From: CBDATW01 sp965200605
Lineage (GTDB): Bacteria > Bacillota_I > Bacilli_A > CBDATW01
Assembly: GCA_965200605.1 (NCBI GenBank)
Contig: CBDATW010000002.1
Coordinates: 310,001-374,000 of the forward strand
Length of the DNA: 64,000 nt
Direction: 5' to 3'
The notes below the pieces were generated by a model that saw nothing but the letters and a program-made list of their open reading frames with translations, was not told where the DNA came from and did no database searches. Positions within the stretch are counted from its first letter, which is position 1. Each line of letters begins with the position of its first letter. Of the stretch, positions 10,982 to 23,462 are shown piece after piece. The position numbers and the translations under genes are program-made.

Positions 10982-11029
10982 ATAAAAATAAAATTTTTAC
11001 ATCTAATATATTAAAAAGTAAAAAATAAA

Positions 11030-11050
11030 AAATTTGCAATAAGCAAATTT
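11030..11050 (-). terminator. intrinsic terminator after rpoC
   Basis: AAATTTGC (11030-11037) and GCAAATTT (11043-11050) with a 5-nt loop, followed on the minus strand by a long T-rich run. It lies 6 nt beyond the rpoC stop. Confidence 0.8.
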
Positions 11051-11055
11051 AATTT

Positions 11056-14000
11056 TTACTCTTCTGAGCTTAGCATAATATTATATTTAGTCATTAGATT
11101 ATCTCTAAATTTAGGAATACCAGTTCCAGCTGGGATAAGTTTACCAACAACAACATTTTCTTTAATACCTGTTAATTTATCAATTTTTCCTTCAACAGCT
11201 GCTTCTCTTAGTTTTTTAGTTGTTGTTTGGAATGATGATGTGGCAATAAATGATTCATTGTTTTCAGAAACTGACATAATACCTTCAATGATAGGTTTAG
11301 CAATTGCAGGTTTTTTACCAGCTGCAAGTACTTTTTTGTTAGCTTCGGTAAATAAGTGACGGTCAATGAATTTACCTTGTAATAATCCAGTATCACCTTC
11401 ATCAAGAACGACAATTTTTCTTAACATTTTTTTAGTAAAGATTTCAATGTGTTTATCTGAAATGTCAATTCCCTGAAGTGAAAAAACTCTTTGAACTTCT
11501 TTAATAATATATTCTTGAACATGTGATTCATCAGAAATATAAAGTAATTCACGAGGGCAAATTGATCCATCAGATAGTTTTTCACCTAATTTTACTTTAT
11601 CGCCTTTTTTAACTCTACAATGATTTGTAAATTTGTATTTTCTTTTATTAAGTTTATTTGAAACAATAACTTCGCTAATTCCATTTTTTGTTTTGGCATA
11701 AGTTATTTCTCCATTAATTTCAGAAATAACAGCCTTATTTTTAAGATTTCATCTAACTGTTAGTAATTCTAGAATTCTTGGTAGCCCCTGAGTAATGTCA
11801 GCTTGACCAGCAACTCCACCGGTGTGGAATGTACGCATTGTTAGCTGAGTCCCTGGTTCTCCAACTGATTGGGCAGCAATAACTCCAACTGCTTCACCAA
11901 TTTGAACAAGTTGGTTATTAGCTAAATTTCTACCATAACAATTTTGACAAACTCCCCTTGGTGTCTTACATGTTGTTATCGATCTAATTTCAACTTTTTC
12001 AATACCTTCATTTGAAATTGCATCAACATGATCTTCTAAAATTTCTTCTCCAAATTCAATAATAGTTTCACCTTGTGCATCAAGCACTGTTTGGTTGGCA
12101 ATTCTACCAAGTAGTCTTTTGGCAAGAGGAACAATAACTGTATTTGTTTTAACATCAATTATTTTTTCAACCATAAGTCCCTTATCAATACCACAATCTT
12201 CTTCTAGTACTGTAATGTCTTGGGCAGCATCAACTAAAATTCTTGTTAGATATCCTGATGTACCAGTTTTAAAAGCTGTATCGGCAATACCTTTTCTAGC
12301 TCCATGGGTAGAAATAAAGAATTCAGAAACATCTAGTCCATCAATAAATGATGATTTAATTGGTAGCTCAATAATATCTCCATATGGAGAGGCCATCAAT
12401 CCACGCATACCAGATAGTTGAGTGAAGTTAGAGATGTTTCCTCTAGCTCCTGAATCTGACATCATAAAAATTGGATTGTCAACATCTTTATTAAATTGCT
12501 CTTCAATATTATCTTGTACTTTATCTTTAACTTGTGATCAAACTTTAACAACATGTGAATGGCGCTCACTATTTGTTAGCATTCCTTGCTTATAAACATC
12601 CTGAATTTGTTCAATTCTTTTTTGAGCTTCTCCAAATAATTCATGTTTATAATCATATCTTTCAATATCTCCAATAGAAATTGTTGATCCCGAAATTGTT
12701 GAATATTTAAATCCAATGTCTTTCATTTTATCAAGAATTGATGATGTTTCAATTAGTGAGTGCTTTTTGAAAATTTCAGCAATAATTTTGGAAAGAGTTG
12801 ATTTTTTAAATGGTTGATTAATTTTATATTTTTTAAACTCTGATTTAATTTTGTTAGCTGAGGTAATGATATATTTTTTATCAATTGGCAATACTCCAAT
12901 ATCAGCATCTGAGTTAATATATGGAAAATCATTTGTAAAAATTGAATTTAAAATAATTTTTCCTGGTGTTGTAATAATGTAATGACTTGCTTCAAATCCT
13001 TTTTCAACATAATTTTTACATGAAATTATAACAACAGCATGAAGATCAACTTTACCATTATCAAGAGCTTGATTAACTTCATCAATATTTCTAAATATAG
13101 TTCCTTCTCCCTTTAGGCCGCGAATTTCTTTTGTAACATAGTAGTTTCCCAAAACCATATCTTGAGATGGAGTAACAATTGGTTTTCCATCTTTTGGTCC
13201 TAAAATATTTGATGAACCAATCATCAAAATTTTAGCTTCAGCAACTGCCTCTTCAGATAATGGAACATGGACTGCCATTTGATCACCATCAAAGTCAGCA
13301 TTAAAAGCAGGGGTAACAAGGGGGTGAAGTCTAATAGCTTTACCTGTAACAAGTTTTGGCATAAAGGCTTGGATACCAAGTCTGTGAAGAGTTGGAGCAC
13401 GGTTTAGTAAAACTGGTCTATGGGCAATAACATCATTTAAAATTGGTCAGATAACTGGTTCTTGATGTTCAACCATTTTATCAGCGGCTTTAATATTAGG
13501 TGCATATTGTAATTCAACTAATTGTTGTACAATAAATGGTTTGAAAAGTGATGCAGCCATATTTCTTGGCAAACCACATTCATACATTTTAAGTTCAGGG
13601 CCAACGGCAATCACTGAACGACCTGAATAATCTACTCTTTTTCCTAGAAGGTTTTGGCGGAAACGTCCCTGTTTACCTTTTAGAGAATCAGAAAGTGACT
13701 TAAGTGCTCTACCACCTTGCCCAGTAACAACTTTTTTGTTTCCTGAACCATTGGCAATAAGAGCATCTACTGATTCTTGTAACATACGTTTTTCATTATA
13801 AATAATAACAAGAGGTGCTTGTAATTCAATTAGTTTTTTTAGACGATTGTTTCTAATGATAATTCTTCGATATAGATCATTGACATCTGATGTAGTAAAA
13901 CGTCCACCTTCAAGTTCAATCATTGGTCTTAAATCAGGAGGCAGCACTGGAATTCTTTTTAACACCAGTCATTCTGGTTGATTTCCAGATTCATCAAATC

Positions 14001-14796
14001 AAGTTAGTCTTTCTAACTTTGGCATAATGGTTTTTTTCTTAACAGATCCCCCAACAAAAAATGATTTAGTTTTAGCAATTTCTTTTTTAGTAGCTTTAAT
14101 TTCATTTTTAATATTTATTTTTTCAAGTAATTCTAAAATAGCTTCAGCCCCAATACCAAATCTTGCTCCGGTATACCTTGAAATAAATTGTGAATAAACA
14201 TGAAATTCAAAAGCTTCTTTTTTAGTTCCAAGTTTTGCAACATAATCTAATGCTCTTATTTTATCATCATGATCACTTGTAGTTTCTGCAATTTTTTCAA
14301 TAATAGCTTTGAATTTTTTTCTAGCATCATTTTCTTTTAATACTTCTTTATTAAATAATTCTTCACTGTTTCCTTTATCTAAAACAATGTGAGAAACAAA
14401 GTAAACCACTTCTTTTATATCTGAAAGTTTAATATTAAGAACTTTAGTAACAAATTCATTTAAATATCAAATATGAAAAACAGGTGAAGCAAGTTCAATA
14501 TGTCCTGTTCTTTGTCTTCTAACAACAGAGGAAACAACATCAACTTCACATCTTTCACATTTTGTTCCTTTAAATCTAACTTTTTTATATTTACCACATG
14601 AGCATTCTCAATCTTTAATTGGACCAAAGATTTTTTCACAAAAAAGACCATCAGTTTCTGCTTTTTGTGATTTATAGTTAATTGTTTCAGGTTTAGTGAT
14701 TTCTCCAAAAGATCAGTTAAGAACTTGTTCAGGAGAGGCTAGTGTCAATTTAACACCTTCAATATCATTTGCTCTAATTTTATTTAAATTTATCAT
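11056..14796 (-). CDS. rpoC: DNA-directed RNA polymerase subunit beta'
   Basis: 1,246 residues. The N-terminal zinc motif appears as CSCGKYKKVRFKGTKCERC, and the catalytic magnesium loop as NADFDGDQMAVHVPLSEEA. The later zinc ligands are in CKTPRGVCQNCYGRNLA, followed by GEAVGVIAAQSVGEPGTQLT. The C-terminus is GTGIPKFRDNLMTKYNIM. Multiple in-frame TGA codons are Trp. It starts 6 nt after rpoB ends and is cotranscribed with it. Confidence 0.98.
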
Positions 14797-14802
14797 AATA
14801 TT

Positions 14803-17800
14803 CTATTTCTCCTGTGTCTCTTCTATAGCTTCTTTTTTAATTTCAACATCTAGATTTAATGAAAGAGCTTGTAGTTCTTTTTGCAAAACTCCAAATGATT
14901 CAGGAATTCCTGCATCTGGAAGTTCTTTGTTATATAAAATAGCATTATAAGTTTCAGAGCGACCAGCAATGTCATCTGATTTAACTGTTAGTAGTTCTTG
15001 GAGTGTATAAGCTGCTCCATATGCTTCAAGAGCTCAAACTTCCATTTCTCCAAATCTTTGGCCACCTTTTTGTGCCTTACCACCAAGTGGTTGTTGGGTA
15101 ATAATTGAATAAGGTCCTGTTGATCTTGAATGCATTTTATCATCAACCATATGTGATAGTTTAAGCATATACATTACACCAACAGAAATAGGTTTATCAA
15201 AGTATTCACCTGTTCTACCATCCCTTAACTTAAATTTACCTTTTGGATCAATTCCGGCATGACTCATAATTTCAGTTAGTTCATCAATTGAGCAACCATC
15301 AAATCCAGGGGTTGCAACTTTAACTCCCAGTTTCTCTGCTGCAATACCAAGATGAATTTCTAAAACCTGTCCAATATTCATACGAGAAGGAACTCCAAGA
15401 GGGTTTAGTAAAATATCAATTGGTGTTCCATCTGGCATAATTGGCATATCTTCTTCTGGAAGCACAACTGAAATAACCCCTTTGTTACCATGCCTACCAG
15501 CCATTTTATCACCTTCCTGAATTTTACGTTTTTGGGCAATATAAACTTTAACAATAGTATTAACACCAGGTGGTAATTTCAAATCATTTTCAGTAAAGAC
15601 TTTTACATCTTGAACTACACCTTCGGCTCCATATGGAACTCTCATTGATGTTTCTTTAATGTTTTTGGACTTATCTCCAAAGATAGCTCTGATTAATTTT
15701 TCTTCTGCTGAAGTTGTTACTTGAGCTTTAGGAGAAACTTTACCAACAAGAATATCACCTTGCTTAACAGTTGAGCCAATGGTAATAATTCCCCTTTCAT
15801 CTAGAAATTTTTTTGATTTAGCAGCAACATTAGGTAGCTCCCCTGTGATTTCTTCGTCACCCTGTGGTGTTGTTCTTGACTCTAAAACATATTCAGAAAT
15901 ATGCAATGATGTATAAACATCATCCTTAACAAGTCTTTCTGAAATAATAATAGCATCTTCATAGTTATAACCATTTCATGTTGAAAAGGCCACTTTAACA
16001 TTAGCTCCAAGTGCTAATTCACCATTTTTCATAGAAGGTCCATCAGCAATGATTTGGCCTTTGGTAATTTTTTCTCCTACTTTTACAATTGGAGTGTGGT
16101 GAATCACAGTTCCTTGATTAGAAATATTAAAATTATCAAGTTTATATTCAACATTTTCTTTAGCAGTTTTTGAAATAATAATTTTTGTTGAATCAACATA
16201 GCTAACAGTTCCTGAATCTTCTGAAATTAATGCAGCACCTGAGTATTTAGCAGCAATATGTTCTAGACCAGTACCAACTATTGGTGAATGTGGCTTAATA
16301 AGTGGGACTGCTTGCCTTTGCATATTGGCACCCATAGCAGCACGAGTAGCATCATCATGTTCTAAAAATGGGATACAAGATGAGGCAATTGAAAGAATTT
16401 GTTGTGCAGATATAGAAACATAATTAATTTTATCAACTAAGTAAGTATTTGTTTCACCGTTGAAACGAGCAACAATTTCTTTATCTTTAATTTCACCTGT
16501 TGCACTTGTATTAATATTAACACCTCCTATTACATATTCTTTTTCATCTTCAGCAGAAAGGTATTCAATTTTATTGGAAACAAAGTATTTTGAACCTTTT
16601 TTCTCAACAAGAGCATATGGTGTTTCAATAAAGCCAAATTCATTAACTCTTGCATATAGTGCAAGATTATTAATCAATCCAACATTGGGCCCTTCAGGAG
16701 TTTCAATTGGACAAATTCTTCCATAGTGTGATGGATTAACATCACGAACATCAGTACCAGCAAAACTTCTAGAAAGTCCCCCAGGACCTAGGGCAGATAC
16801 TCTTCTTTTATTTGAAAGCTCTGATTGTGGATTTGTTTGATCCATAAATTGTGAAAGTTGTGATGATAAGAAAAATTCTCTAATTGATGAAGTTAGAGGT
16901 TTAATATTAATAAGGTTTTTTGGAGTCATTTTATCTGCATCCACAGATGTAATTTTTTCTAAAACATTTTTTTGAATTCTTGTTAAACCAATTCTAAATT
17001 GATTTTGAACAAGTTCTCCAACATGCTTAATTCTTCTGTTTGCTAAATTATCAACATCATCAAATTTTGCAAGTTCATTTTCTTTAAGATTAATTAAATA
17101 TGAAAATGAAGCAATAATGTCTGATATGGTAATGTGATGTTTGGTTTCTTTTTGTCAATTACCAATAACAGTGATTGGAGTTTTACTATCTTCATTTGCC
17201 AATACTTTGACAACTTGAATTTTAATTTCTTCATGATCAAGTTTTATTTTAGATTTATCCAAAATATCGCTATCAGTTGTATTTAACATATCATTTGGTT
17301 GATACTCAACCATATTAGCTCCATCCATTAGTGCTTTTTTAGCTTTAGCAAAATTAGTTGAATCTAAAAATGTACCTTTTTTAACAACAATCTTATTTTT
17401 TAATTTTATGTCTTCTACAAGTGTTGTGCCAATAATTCTTTTTCAAACAGCAAGTTTTGAATTAAATTTATATCTTCCTGCACCAGCAAGATTATATCTT
17501 GATTTATCAAAGAATTTTGATTTAAGTAAGTTAACTACACCTTTTGTTGTAGCAGGTTCTCCTGGTTTAATTTTTGAATAAATATCAAATAAAGCATTAG
17601 TTTTGGCCTGAACAAAATCTTCTTTGTTTTTTTGAACCTCAGGAATTGCAAGTAATGTATTTTGAAATATTTTTGATAAACCAAATAAACTAATTTGATC
17701 TTCAATTGAAATTCCAAGTCCAAGAAGAAGTGTTGGAACAAGCAGTCTTTTTGTTCTATCTAATTTAACAAAATATTTTTCTAAATCTTTTTGATTTCTT

Positions 17801-18375
17801 GTTAAATCAACTTGATCACGATTGGGTTTATAAACAACTGGTGCTTTGTTAGTAACGACATATTCAATTCATGAACCACGAGTAGGAATAACAATGTACT
17901 CTTCTTCAATTGTTGTTGGTTTTCTTTTTGTGTAAAAATGGATTCCTGCAGATCTTACAAGTTGTGAAACAATTACTCTTTCAGATCCATTAATTAAAAA
18001 TGTTCCCTTATCTGTCATCATTGGAAAATCACCAAAGAAAACATCAGCATCACTGAGTTCTCCAGTTTTACCATTTTCTAATCTAATTTTTGCAAAAAGT
18101 GGTTTTGAGTAAGTTAGTGCTTTATTTCTGATTTCCTCTAGTGAATGCTTTGATTCTCTAAACTCACATCCTAAATATTCAAGTTTTGTAACATTGGCTG
18201 CTTGTTTAACAATAGGAAAAATATTATTAAAAATATCATCAATCCCTTGATTTATAAGTCAATCATATGATTTAACTTGAATGTCTAATAAGTTTGGCAC
18301 ATCAATTTTTGATTTAATTTTTCCAAAATTAACTCTTTCTGCTTTTTTACCGTACTTAATAGTTGATAGCTTCAT
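14803..18375 (-). CDS. rpoB: DNA-directed RNA polymerase subunit beta
   Basis: 1,190 residues, starting MKLSTIKYGKKAERVNFGKI. The rifampicin-region segment reads FFLSSQLSQFMDQTNPQSEL, with Asn in place of the usual Asp-Asn run near it, then SNKRRVSALGPGG. Further conserved parts are HYGRICPIETPEGPNVGLI, GDKMAGRHGNKGVIS and GGKAQKGGQRFGEMEV. A consensus promoter lies 62 nt upstream. TGA codons are Trp throughout. Confidence 0.98.
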
Positions 18376-18436
18376 AGATGATCCTTCTTTTATAAATGTT
18401 TTTTTATCTAAATATAGTATTTAGAGTCAATAGTAA

Positions 18437-18465
18437 ATTATACTATAAAATATTATATAAGTCAA
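18437..18465 (-). promoter_or_regulatory. promoter of rpoB-rpoC
   Basis: Minus-strand TTGACT (18465-18460), a 17-nt spacer and a perfect TATAAT (18442-18437), about 60 nt before the rpoB ATG. It separates rpoBC from the upstream methyltransferase gene. Confidence 0.8.
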
Positions 18466-18475
18466 AAAAAGAAGC

Positions 18476-19198
18476 TTATTTTAATTTCTCCATTAAGATA
18501 GATGCAGCTACTGCTACATTTAATGAATCAACATTTTTAATATCAATTATAAAATTATTACTTGCTAAATCTGAAATTTCTTTTCTAATTCCATTGCCTT
18601 CATTACCTATAATTAAGCATTTTGGACCATTTAAGGTTTTTAATTTGTTTTTGTTAATAGAAATTTTAGATAAATCAGTTGCAATAATGTGACCTTTAAA
18701 TTTAGATAAAAATTCTTTTAAATCTTTTTTTATAATATTTAATTTAAAATTAGCGCCTTGAGCTGATCTTAATGTTTTTGGATTATATAAATCAACTGTG
18801 TTTAAACTTAAAACAATATTATTAAAATCAAAAGCAACTGCACTTCTTAAAATAGCACCAAGATTGCCAGGCTCTTGAATATCATCTATTACTAATACGT
18901 TTTTATCCTTGATTAATTCTTGTTGATGTTGCAACTTAGCTATTCCCACAATAGGTTGGGGATTTTTAGCATCACAAAGGGATTTAATAATTTTTTCTGT
19001 TACAAAAACTTTTTTATCAAAATTAAATTTAGTATTTTTAGTTAAAATTACTTCTTGTAAAAGATTAGCCTCTTGAGCCATTTGACACAAATGAAAACCC
19101 TCTATTAAAAATTGAGAATATTTGATTCTATTTTTCTTTAATAAAAGTGATTTGTAATATTTAATCATTTGATTTTGATTAGATTTTATTATTTTCAT
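18476..19198 (-). CDS. TrmH/SpoU-family RNA 2'-O-methyltransferase
   Basis: 240 residues. Short N-terminal substrate-binding segment (YKSLLLKKNRIKYSQFLIEG), then a SPOUT knot domain with VLVIDDIQEPGNLGAILRSA, CLIIGNEGNGIRKEI and SLNVAVAASILMEKLK. These are motifs 1-3 of TrmH enzymes, which methylate ribose in rRNA or tRNA using AdoMet. The exact target (for example 23S G2251 or U2552) cannot be told. A second paralogue, better matching RlmB, lies at 35568-36284. Confidence 0.88.
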   Translation of the reverse strand: MKIIKSNQNQMIKYYKSLLLKKNRIKYSQFLIEGFHLCQMAQEANLLQEVILTKNTKFNFDKKVFVTEKIIKSLCDAKNPQPIVGIAKLQHQQELIKDKNVLVIDDIQEPGNLGAILRSAVAFDFNNIVLSLNTVDLYNPKTLRSAQGANFKLNIIKKDLKEFLSKFKGHIIATDLSKISINKNKLKTLNGPKCLIIGNEGNGIRKEISDLASNNFIIDIKNVDSLNVAVAASILMEKLK

Positions 19199-19210
19199 AT
19201 CTTAATAATT

Positions 19211-19250
19211 ATAAAATAAAAACTAACATTTGTTGCTAGTTTTATTTTAT
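19211..19250 (-). terminator. intrinsic terminator
   Basis: Long A/T-rich inverted repeat: ATAAAATAAAAACTA (19211-19225) against TAGTTTTATTTTAT (19237-19250). It sits directly downstream of the membrane-protein gene at 19255 and upstream of the methyltransferase gene. Confidence 0.65.
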
Positions 19251-19254
19251 ATCT

Positions 19255-19971
19255 TTAAATTTTATGTGAATTAATCAATAGTAGTAGCATTAGAAATGTT
19301 AATACAATAGAAGCAATGGCCATACCTCTAAAGAGGCCTGATTTTTTCTTTTCTACCATAATCTTATCTAGTCCAAAAGCAATGATTATGATTACATAAA
19401 ATCAAATGTTAAATAAACCATTCATATTTTTTGTTGATAAGAAATGTTCAATTGTAAACTTGTCTTTTAAATGAGCGGCACCTTTTGGATTAATTTTTAA
19501 GGCAATTATATAACCAAATAATTCTGCAATATTAAATGTTGCAAGAAAAGCAATTGGTTTAATAATAAATGGTAATGATGAGCTAACAATTTTTATAGCT
19601 ATTCATGTTGCAACTAATATTGGTATCATTTGTGCCAGTAGCACCATCTTATTAATATTTGATATTGCTCATATACTTTGTCCAATTATCATTGCAAATG
19701 TAACAAAGGTATATCAAAATAATTTGCTTTGTTTTGTAATTTTTTTATTAACCCTAATTAATCAAAAACCAAAAAGCATCATTGCAATAAGGGCCACTGA
19801 ATAAGAAGATGATAATTCTCCTTTAAAATCAAAAGTGACAAATGTAGCAAACAATAATGTTGCTGTTGCATAAAGAAGTCCCTTAGATTCTAATTTGTTA
19901 TTTGCTTTAATAAAGTATATTGCTCAAAGCAATGCCAATATACCCAATAGCGGTTGAATATTTTCTAGCAT
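19255..19971 (-). CDS. hypothetical polytopic membrane protein
   Basis: 238 residues, open only with TGA as Trp. Starts MLENIQPLLGILALLWAIYF and ends LTFLMLLLLINSHKI, with about seven hydrophobic helices and a Lys-rich loop (EKKKSGLF) near the end. TCCTCC on the plus strand, i.e. AGGAGGA, precedes the ATG. No family recognised. It faces away from the lipoprotein genes and has its own terminator. Confidence 0.8.
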
Positions 19972-20369
19972 TATTTTCCTCCTTTAAGCATTATACACAA
20001 AAAATATTTTTATTTTAAAAAATTATAGTGAACTAGTAATAAATAATATGAAAATAGCTGTATATAATATTTTTTATTGCTTGTTTTTTGCTTTTATAGA
20101 AGATGGAAAAAGTATGAGATTTTGGTGAATTTTTGAAGGTTTTTTAGACAATTTTTAAAAATTTACAACTTTATTATATAAATAAGAAAAATAACCTTTT
20201 TTCCATGTTTAATTGCTTTTTTTTTTTTTTAATTATAATGAAAGGGACAATTTTATATTGTTCTAGTAAAGGCTTGATCACCTTTATGAATTAAATCGAT
20301 TTAATTTTGTTTTAAGAATTACATAAAAACAAATTATAAAATAAATAAAAATTTCGAAAGGAATAAAAA
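19972..20369. promoter_or_regulatory. divergent intergenic region with T14 promoter and structured leader
   Basis: Between the minus-strand membrane gene and lipoprotein A. It contains TTGCTT (20213-20218), a spacer filled by a T14 run (20217-20230) and TATAAT (20234-20239). A leader of about 130 nt follows, with three short inverted repeats: ACAAT/ATTGT, AAAGG/CCTTT and the palindrome AATTAAATCGATTTAATT. The ribosome site is CGAAAGGA. The rest is featureless AT-rich DNA. Confidence 0.65.
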
Positions 20370-22820
20370 ATGAAAAAATTATTTTCATCTTTTGTAGCCG
20401 CTGGTACAGTAGCTTCATTTGCCGCTTGTGGTAAAAAAGATAAAGCGAAATCAACGACTACAAAAAATGCAAAAACAGAAAATAAAGAAGGCGGTAAAAG
20501 TGCATCTTCTAAAACTGTTGTTAGAGGAAAAAAGCAAAAAGGTAAATTCAAAATCGGATATGTTTCATCAAATTTTGATTATGCCTTAAATCTAAGAAAT
20601 ACAATTAAATTGTATACACAAGATGTTACTGTAAAATCTGATACAGGTAAAGAATATTTTGAACTTCCATCAGGATTGTTTCTAGAATCATCAACAAAAT
20701 ATAATTCTATTCCACAAGATGGTGTAACTTCACTAGGGCTTTTAAAAGCTTTCCTTCTTAGAAATGCAATATTGCTTGATTCTGATCAGAAAGAAGGATC
20801 TACTACTAGTGATGAATATATTAACCTTGATGGTGATAAGGTTGTGAATCATACTTTCTATGATATGACAGCACTTAATGCATTATTTATAAATAATCAT
20901 AAAAATCCAAATAAACAACCACTTCCACCTTATGTGTTACCTAAACATCATTATTCTAGAATAAAAATGACAGAAAAAGGTATACAAGTGCAAAACAGAC
21001 AACATAAAGATGAAGCAATATTTGGTATTACTGGTGGAACAAGAGACACAATTGCAACTATTGAAGAATTTGAGAATATGTTCACTGATGAAATAGTGTT
21101 AAAAATTTATCATGCACTAAAAGATAAAACAGAACCCACAGGTCTTGATCTGCAAAAGGCATTTAAAGCCGCTGGATTAAAAGTTGTTTCAAATGTTAAA
21201 TTTAATGAAATAACATCAAATTCAGATAATATAAATGATTTAAACACTGTTTATTTTAATGCCGGGAGAAGAAGTAATGCTAAAATCCCTATTCCGGAGA
21301 TAGCTACAAATGCCGAAACCGATGACTCTAAATATATTTATGATGAATATTTGAATGAAGTCATTGTTACTTTACAATTTAACATAGATAAAATTGAAAA
21401 GAACATTCAAGATGGGCATTTATATACTGACTTTCAAGACCCGATCACAAATGAGAAGAAATACATTGACATTAAAAAAACATTAGTTATATTTAAGGCA
21501 AGAAAGAAAAAAATGGAAGCTTTATTCAATAAATTAAAATCTATACACAATTCTAAAATTACAGCTTCACCTTTATATAAAGCCGTGACTAAAATGAATA
21601 AAGAATTTTTGTCTTCAAATATGGCTCCTAAAAAAATGCTTTCAGACAAAACAAAACTTGCTTCTAAAAACCTAGATGCACTATTTATTCATGTTACTGA
21701 TGAACAAGAAAACTCTTCAGATGTTTACAAAAGTGTTGTAGAGAAAAAAGAATTTAAAGATACAAAACTATTCTTCATTGGAGAAAAAGCCAAAGCTCAA
21801 TCAGGTGCTTCATCAAAAACATTTGCTGGAGGAAATGTTTCAACGGCATCATTTAACAAATATGCAGCAGCCTATGTTGGCGGATTCCAAGCAGCAGTTG
21901 GTGCAATTAAATATTCTTCATCAGAAGACGAATATGAAGAAACAAATGTTGTATTTCTAATTGGAGCAACATCAGAATCAGAAGATAAGAAAAAAGCATT
22001 TGCCTTTAGAAGAGGAGTTGAAGCAGCAGCAGCTCATCCAGCTTACTCAAAATATCTAAAAGTAAAATTTGTTTCAAAAACAGAAGATTCATCAAAATCA
22101 TCTAAAAAACTTTATAGAGAGATCTCTGAATGAAAATCAATTGATGATTCAAAAACTAAACTATATGAATTTTCATCATCTGATACTTTCTCAGATGGAG
22201 ATCGTAGAATAGTTTACATTGCTGGTGCAACAGCTAAAGATTGAGCAGGAGAAAGTACTAATAATGGAGTTAAAATGTGAAACAAGGGTGATGATACAGG
22301 TCTAATTGGAGCATTATATAACTACAAAAAAGTGACTGCAGACAATACACTTGATTCAACATCATTAGCATCAAAAACATTTGGTGGGTCAGGAGTTTGA
22401 ATTCTTCTAGATGATAACCATGAATCACCAAACAGTCCATTAATTGATCCATCAGCTGGTAAAGGCGATGAATTTGAAAGAAGAGACATTGAATTTATGG
22501 GATTCCTAGGAGGAGAAGCTTCAGGAACAACAAATTATGTTAAGTTTGCTATTAGAGGACACTTCATGGGTCAAGCTAACTACATGGTTGGTAAACACAC
22601 AATCTTTGGAGCACCATTAACTCCATATCAAGCTAAATTCAAGCCAACAGATTCTGGAGTAGAGTCTTCAATTGCAAGAAAAGAACCATGACAATTCCAA
22701 AAAACTGGAAAAGACACAGTTGGTAAAAACTATGATAGATTTAGAAAATCACTAGCTTATGCTTGATCATTAGAAATTACAGAAGCAGAGATAACAAAAT
22801 CTTCACCATGACTAAAATAA
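20370..22820 (+). CDS. surface lipoprotein A, paralogous family
   Basis: 816 residues. Signal peptide MKKLFSSFVAAGTVASFAAC with a lipobox ending AAC, so probably lipidated at Cys20 and exposed on the outer face of the membrane. A Lys-rich linker follows, then FKIGYVSSNFDYALNLRN. The C-terminal half has KNLDALFIHVTDE, TFAGGNVSTASFNKYAAAY, VVFLIGATSESEDKKKAF and RIVYIAGATAKDW. The periplasmic-binding-like pattern faintly recalls BMP/PnrA-type lipoproteins, but I cannot assign it. The 3' third is almost identical to lipoprotein B and related to lipoprotein C. TGA codons are Trp. Confidence 0.85.
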
Positions 22821-22850
22821 TTAAACATTAATTATTTAAATCATAATTAC

Positions 22851-22876
22851 AAAAACACCAAAAAAATGGTGTTTTT
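22851..22876 (+). terminator. terminator of lipoprotein A
   Basis: AAAAACACCA (22851-22860), loop of six A, TGGTGTTTTT (22867-22876), then T. A related terminator follows lipoprotein B at 25976. Confidence 0.85.
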
Positions 22877-22879
22877 TTA

Positions 22880-23169
22880 TTACCTTGAAGTAATTAGGTG
22901 TAATTTCTATTTATATAATATTAGCTAGAAATATATCTAATAATCAAATTAATTTCAATAAATGCAATCATTGTTAAATCATTACTTTTATTTCCAAAAT
23001 ATTCTATTGCAAACAACATAATTACTAAATTACTTTTTAAAAATTATTTTTGATAATAATTTGTTTTTCTAATATGTTATAAAATCATATAAAAGAAATC
23101 TTTGTTAAACTAAGAAAAATAAATTCTACACTTCAAAATAAAGAGGTGTATTTTTTGTATTGCTAAAAA
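22880..23169. other. AT-rich spacer between lipoprotein A and an IS remnant
   Basis: No gene recognised. A minus-strand open stretch of about 33 codons around 22920-23022 (reading FAIEYFGNKSND in part) has no visible start signals or known family. At 23127-23156 lies a hairpin, TACACTTC against GAGGTGTA, followed by six T. It resembles the terminator at 7178-7207 and may be the leftover 3' end of a lost gene. Confidence 0.4.
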
Positions 23170-23310
23170 ATAATTATTGCAACTGATGTAACCTACATTC
23201 CTGAAATTGAAAGACAAACATTATTTTATCTTTCAATTGATATAAATCACAAAACAAAATTTATCAAATCATATCAATTATCAAATGCAACTTCTTTATT
23301 ACAAATTATT
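23170..23310 (+). pseudogene. IS3-type transposase remnant, upstream half
   Basis: A 47-codon open stretch reads ATDVTYIPEIERQTLFYL, then SIDINHKTKFIKSYQLSNAT and SLLQII. This matches the first-Asp region of IS3/IS150-family transposases (TDITYI ... YLSVI.DL ... S...). It has no start codon and stops being homologous exactly at the TTGCTT that opens the lipoprotein B promoter. Its continuation is at 26009, on the far side of lipoprotein B. Confidence 0.75.
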
Positions 23311-23462
23311 GCTTTTTTTTTTTTTTTAATTATAATTAAAGGGACAATTTTATATTGCTCTAGTAAAGACTTAATCACCTTTATGAATTAAATTTGATTT
23401 AATTTTGTTTTAAGAATTACACAAAAACAAATTATAAAATCAAATTTCGAAAGGAATAAAAA
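23309..23462 (+). promoter_or_regulatory. T15-spacer promoter and leader of lipoprotein B
   Basis: TTGCTT (23309-23314), a 16-nt spacer consisting mostly of the T15 run (23313-23327), and TATAAT (23331-23336). The leader closely matches that of lipoprotein A, including the AAAG...CCTTT and AATTAAAT...ATTTAATT repeats. The spacer is one base longer than in copy A because the T run is one longer. Ribosome site CGAAAGGA. Confidence 0.7.
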
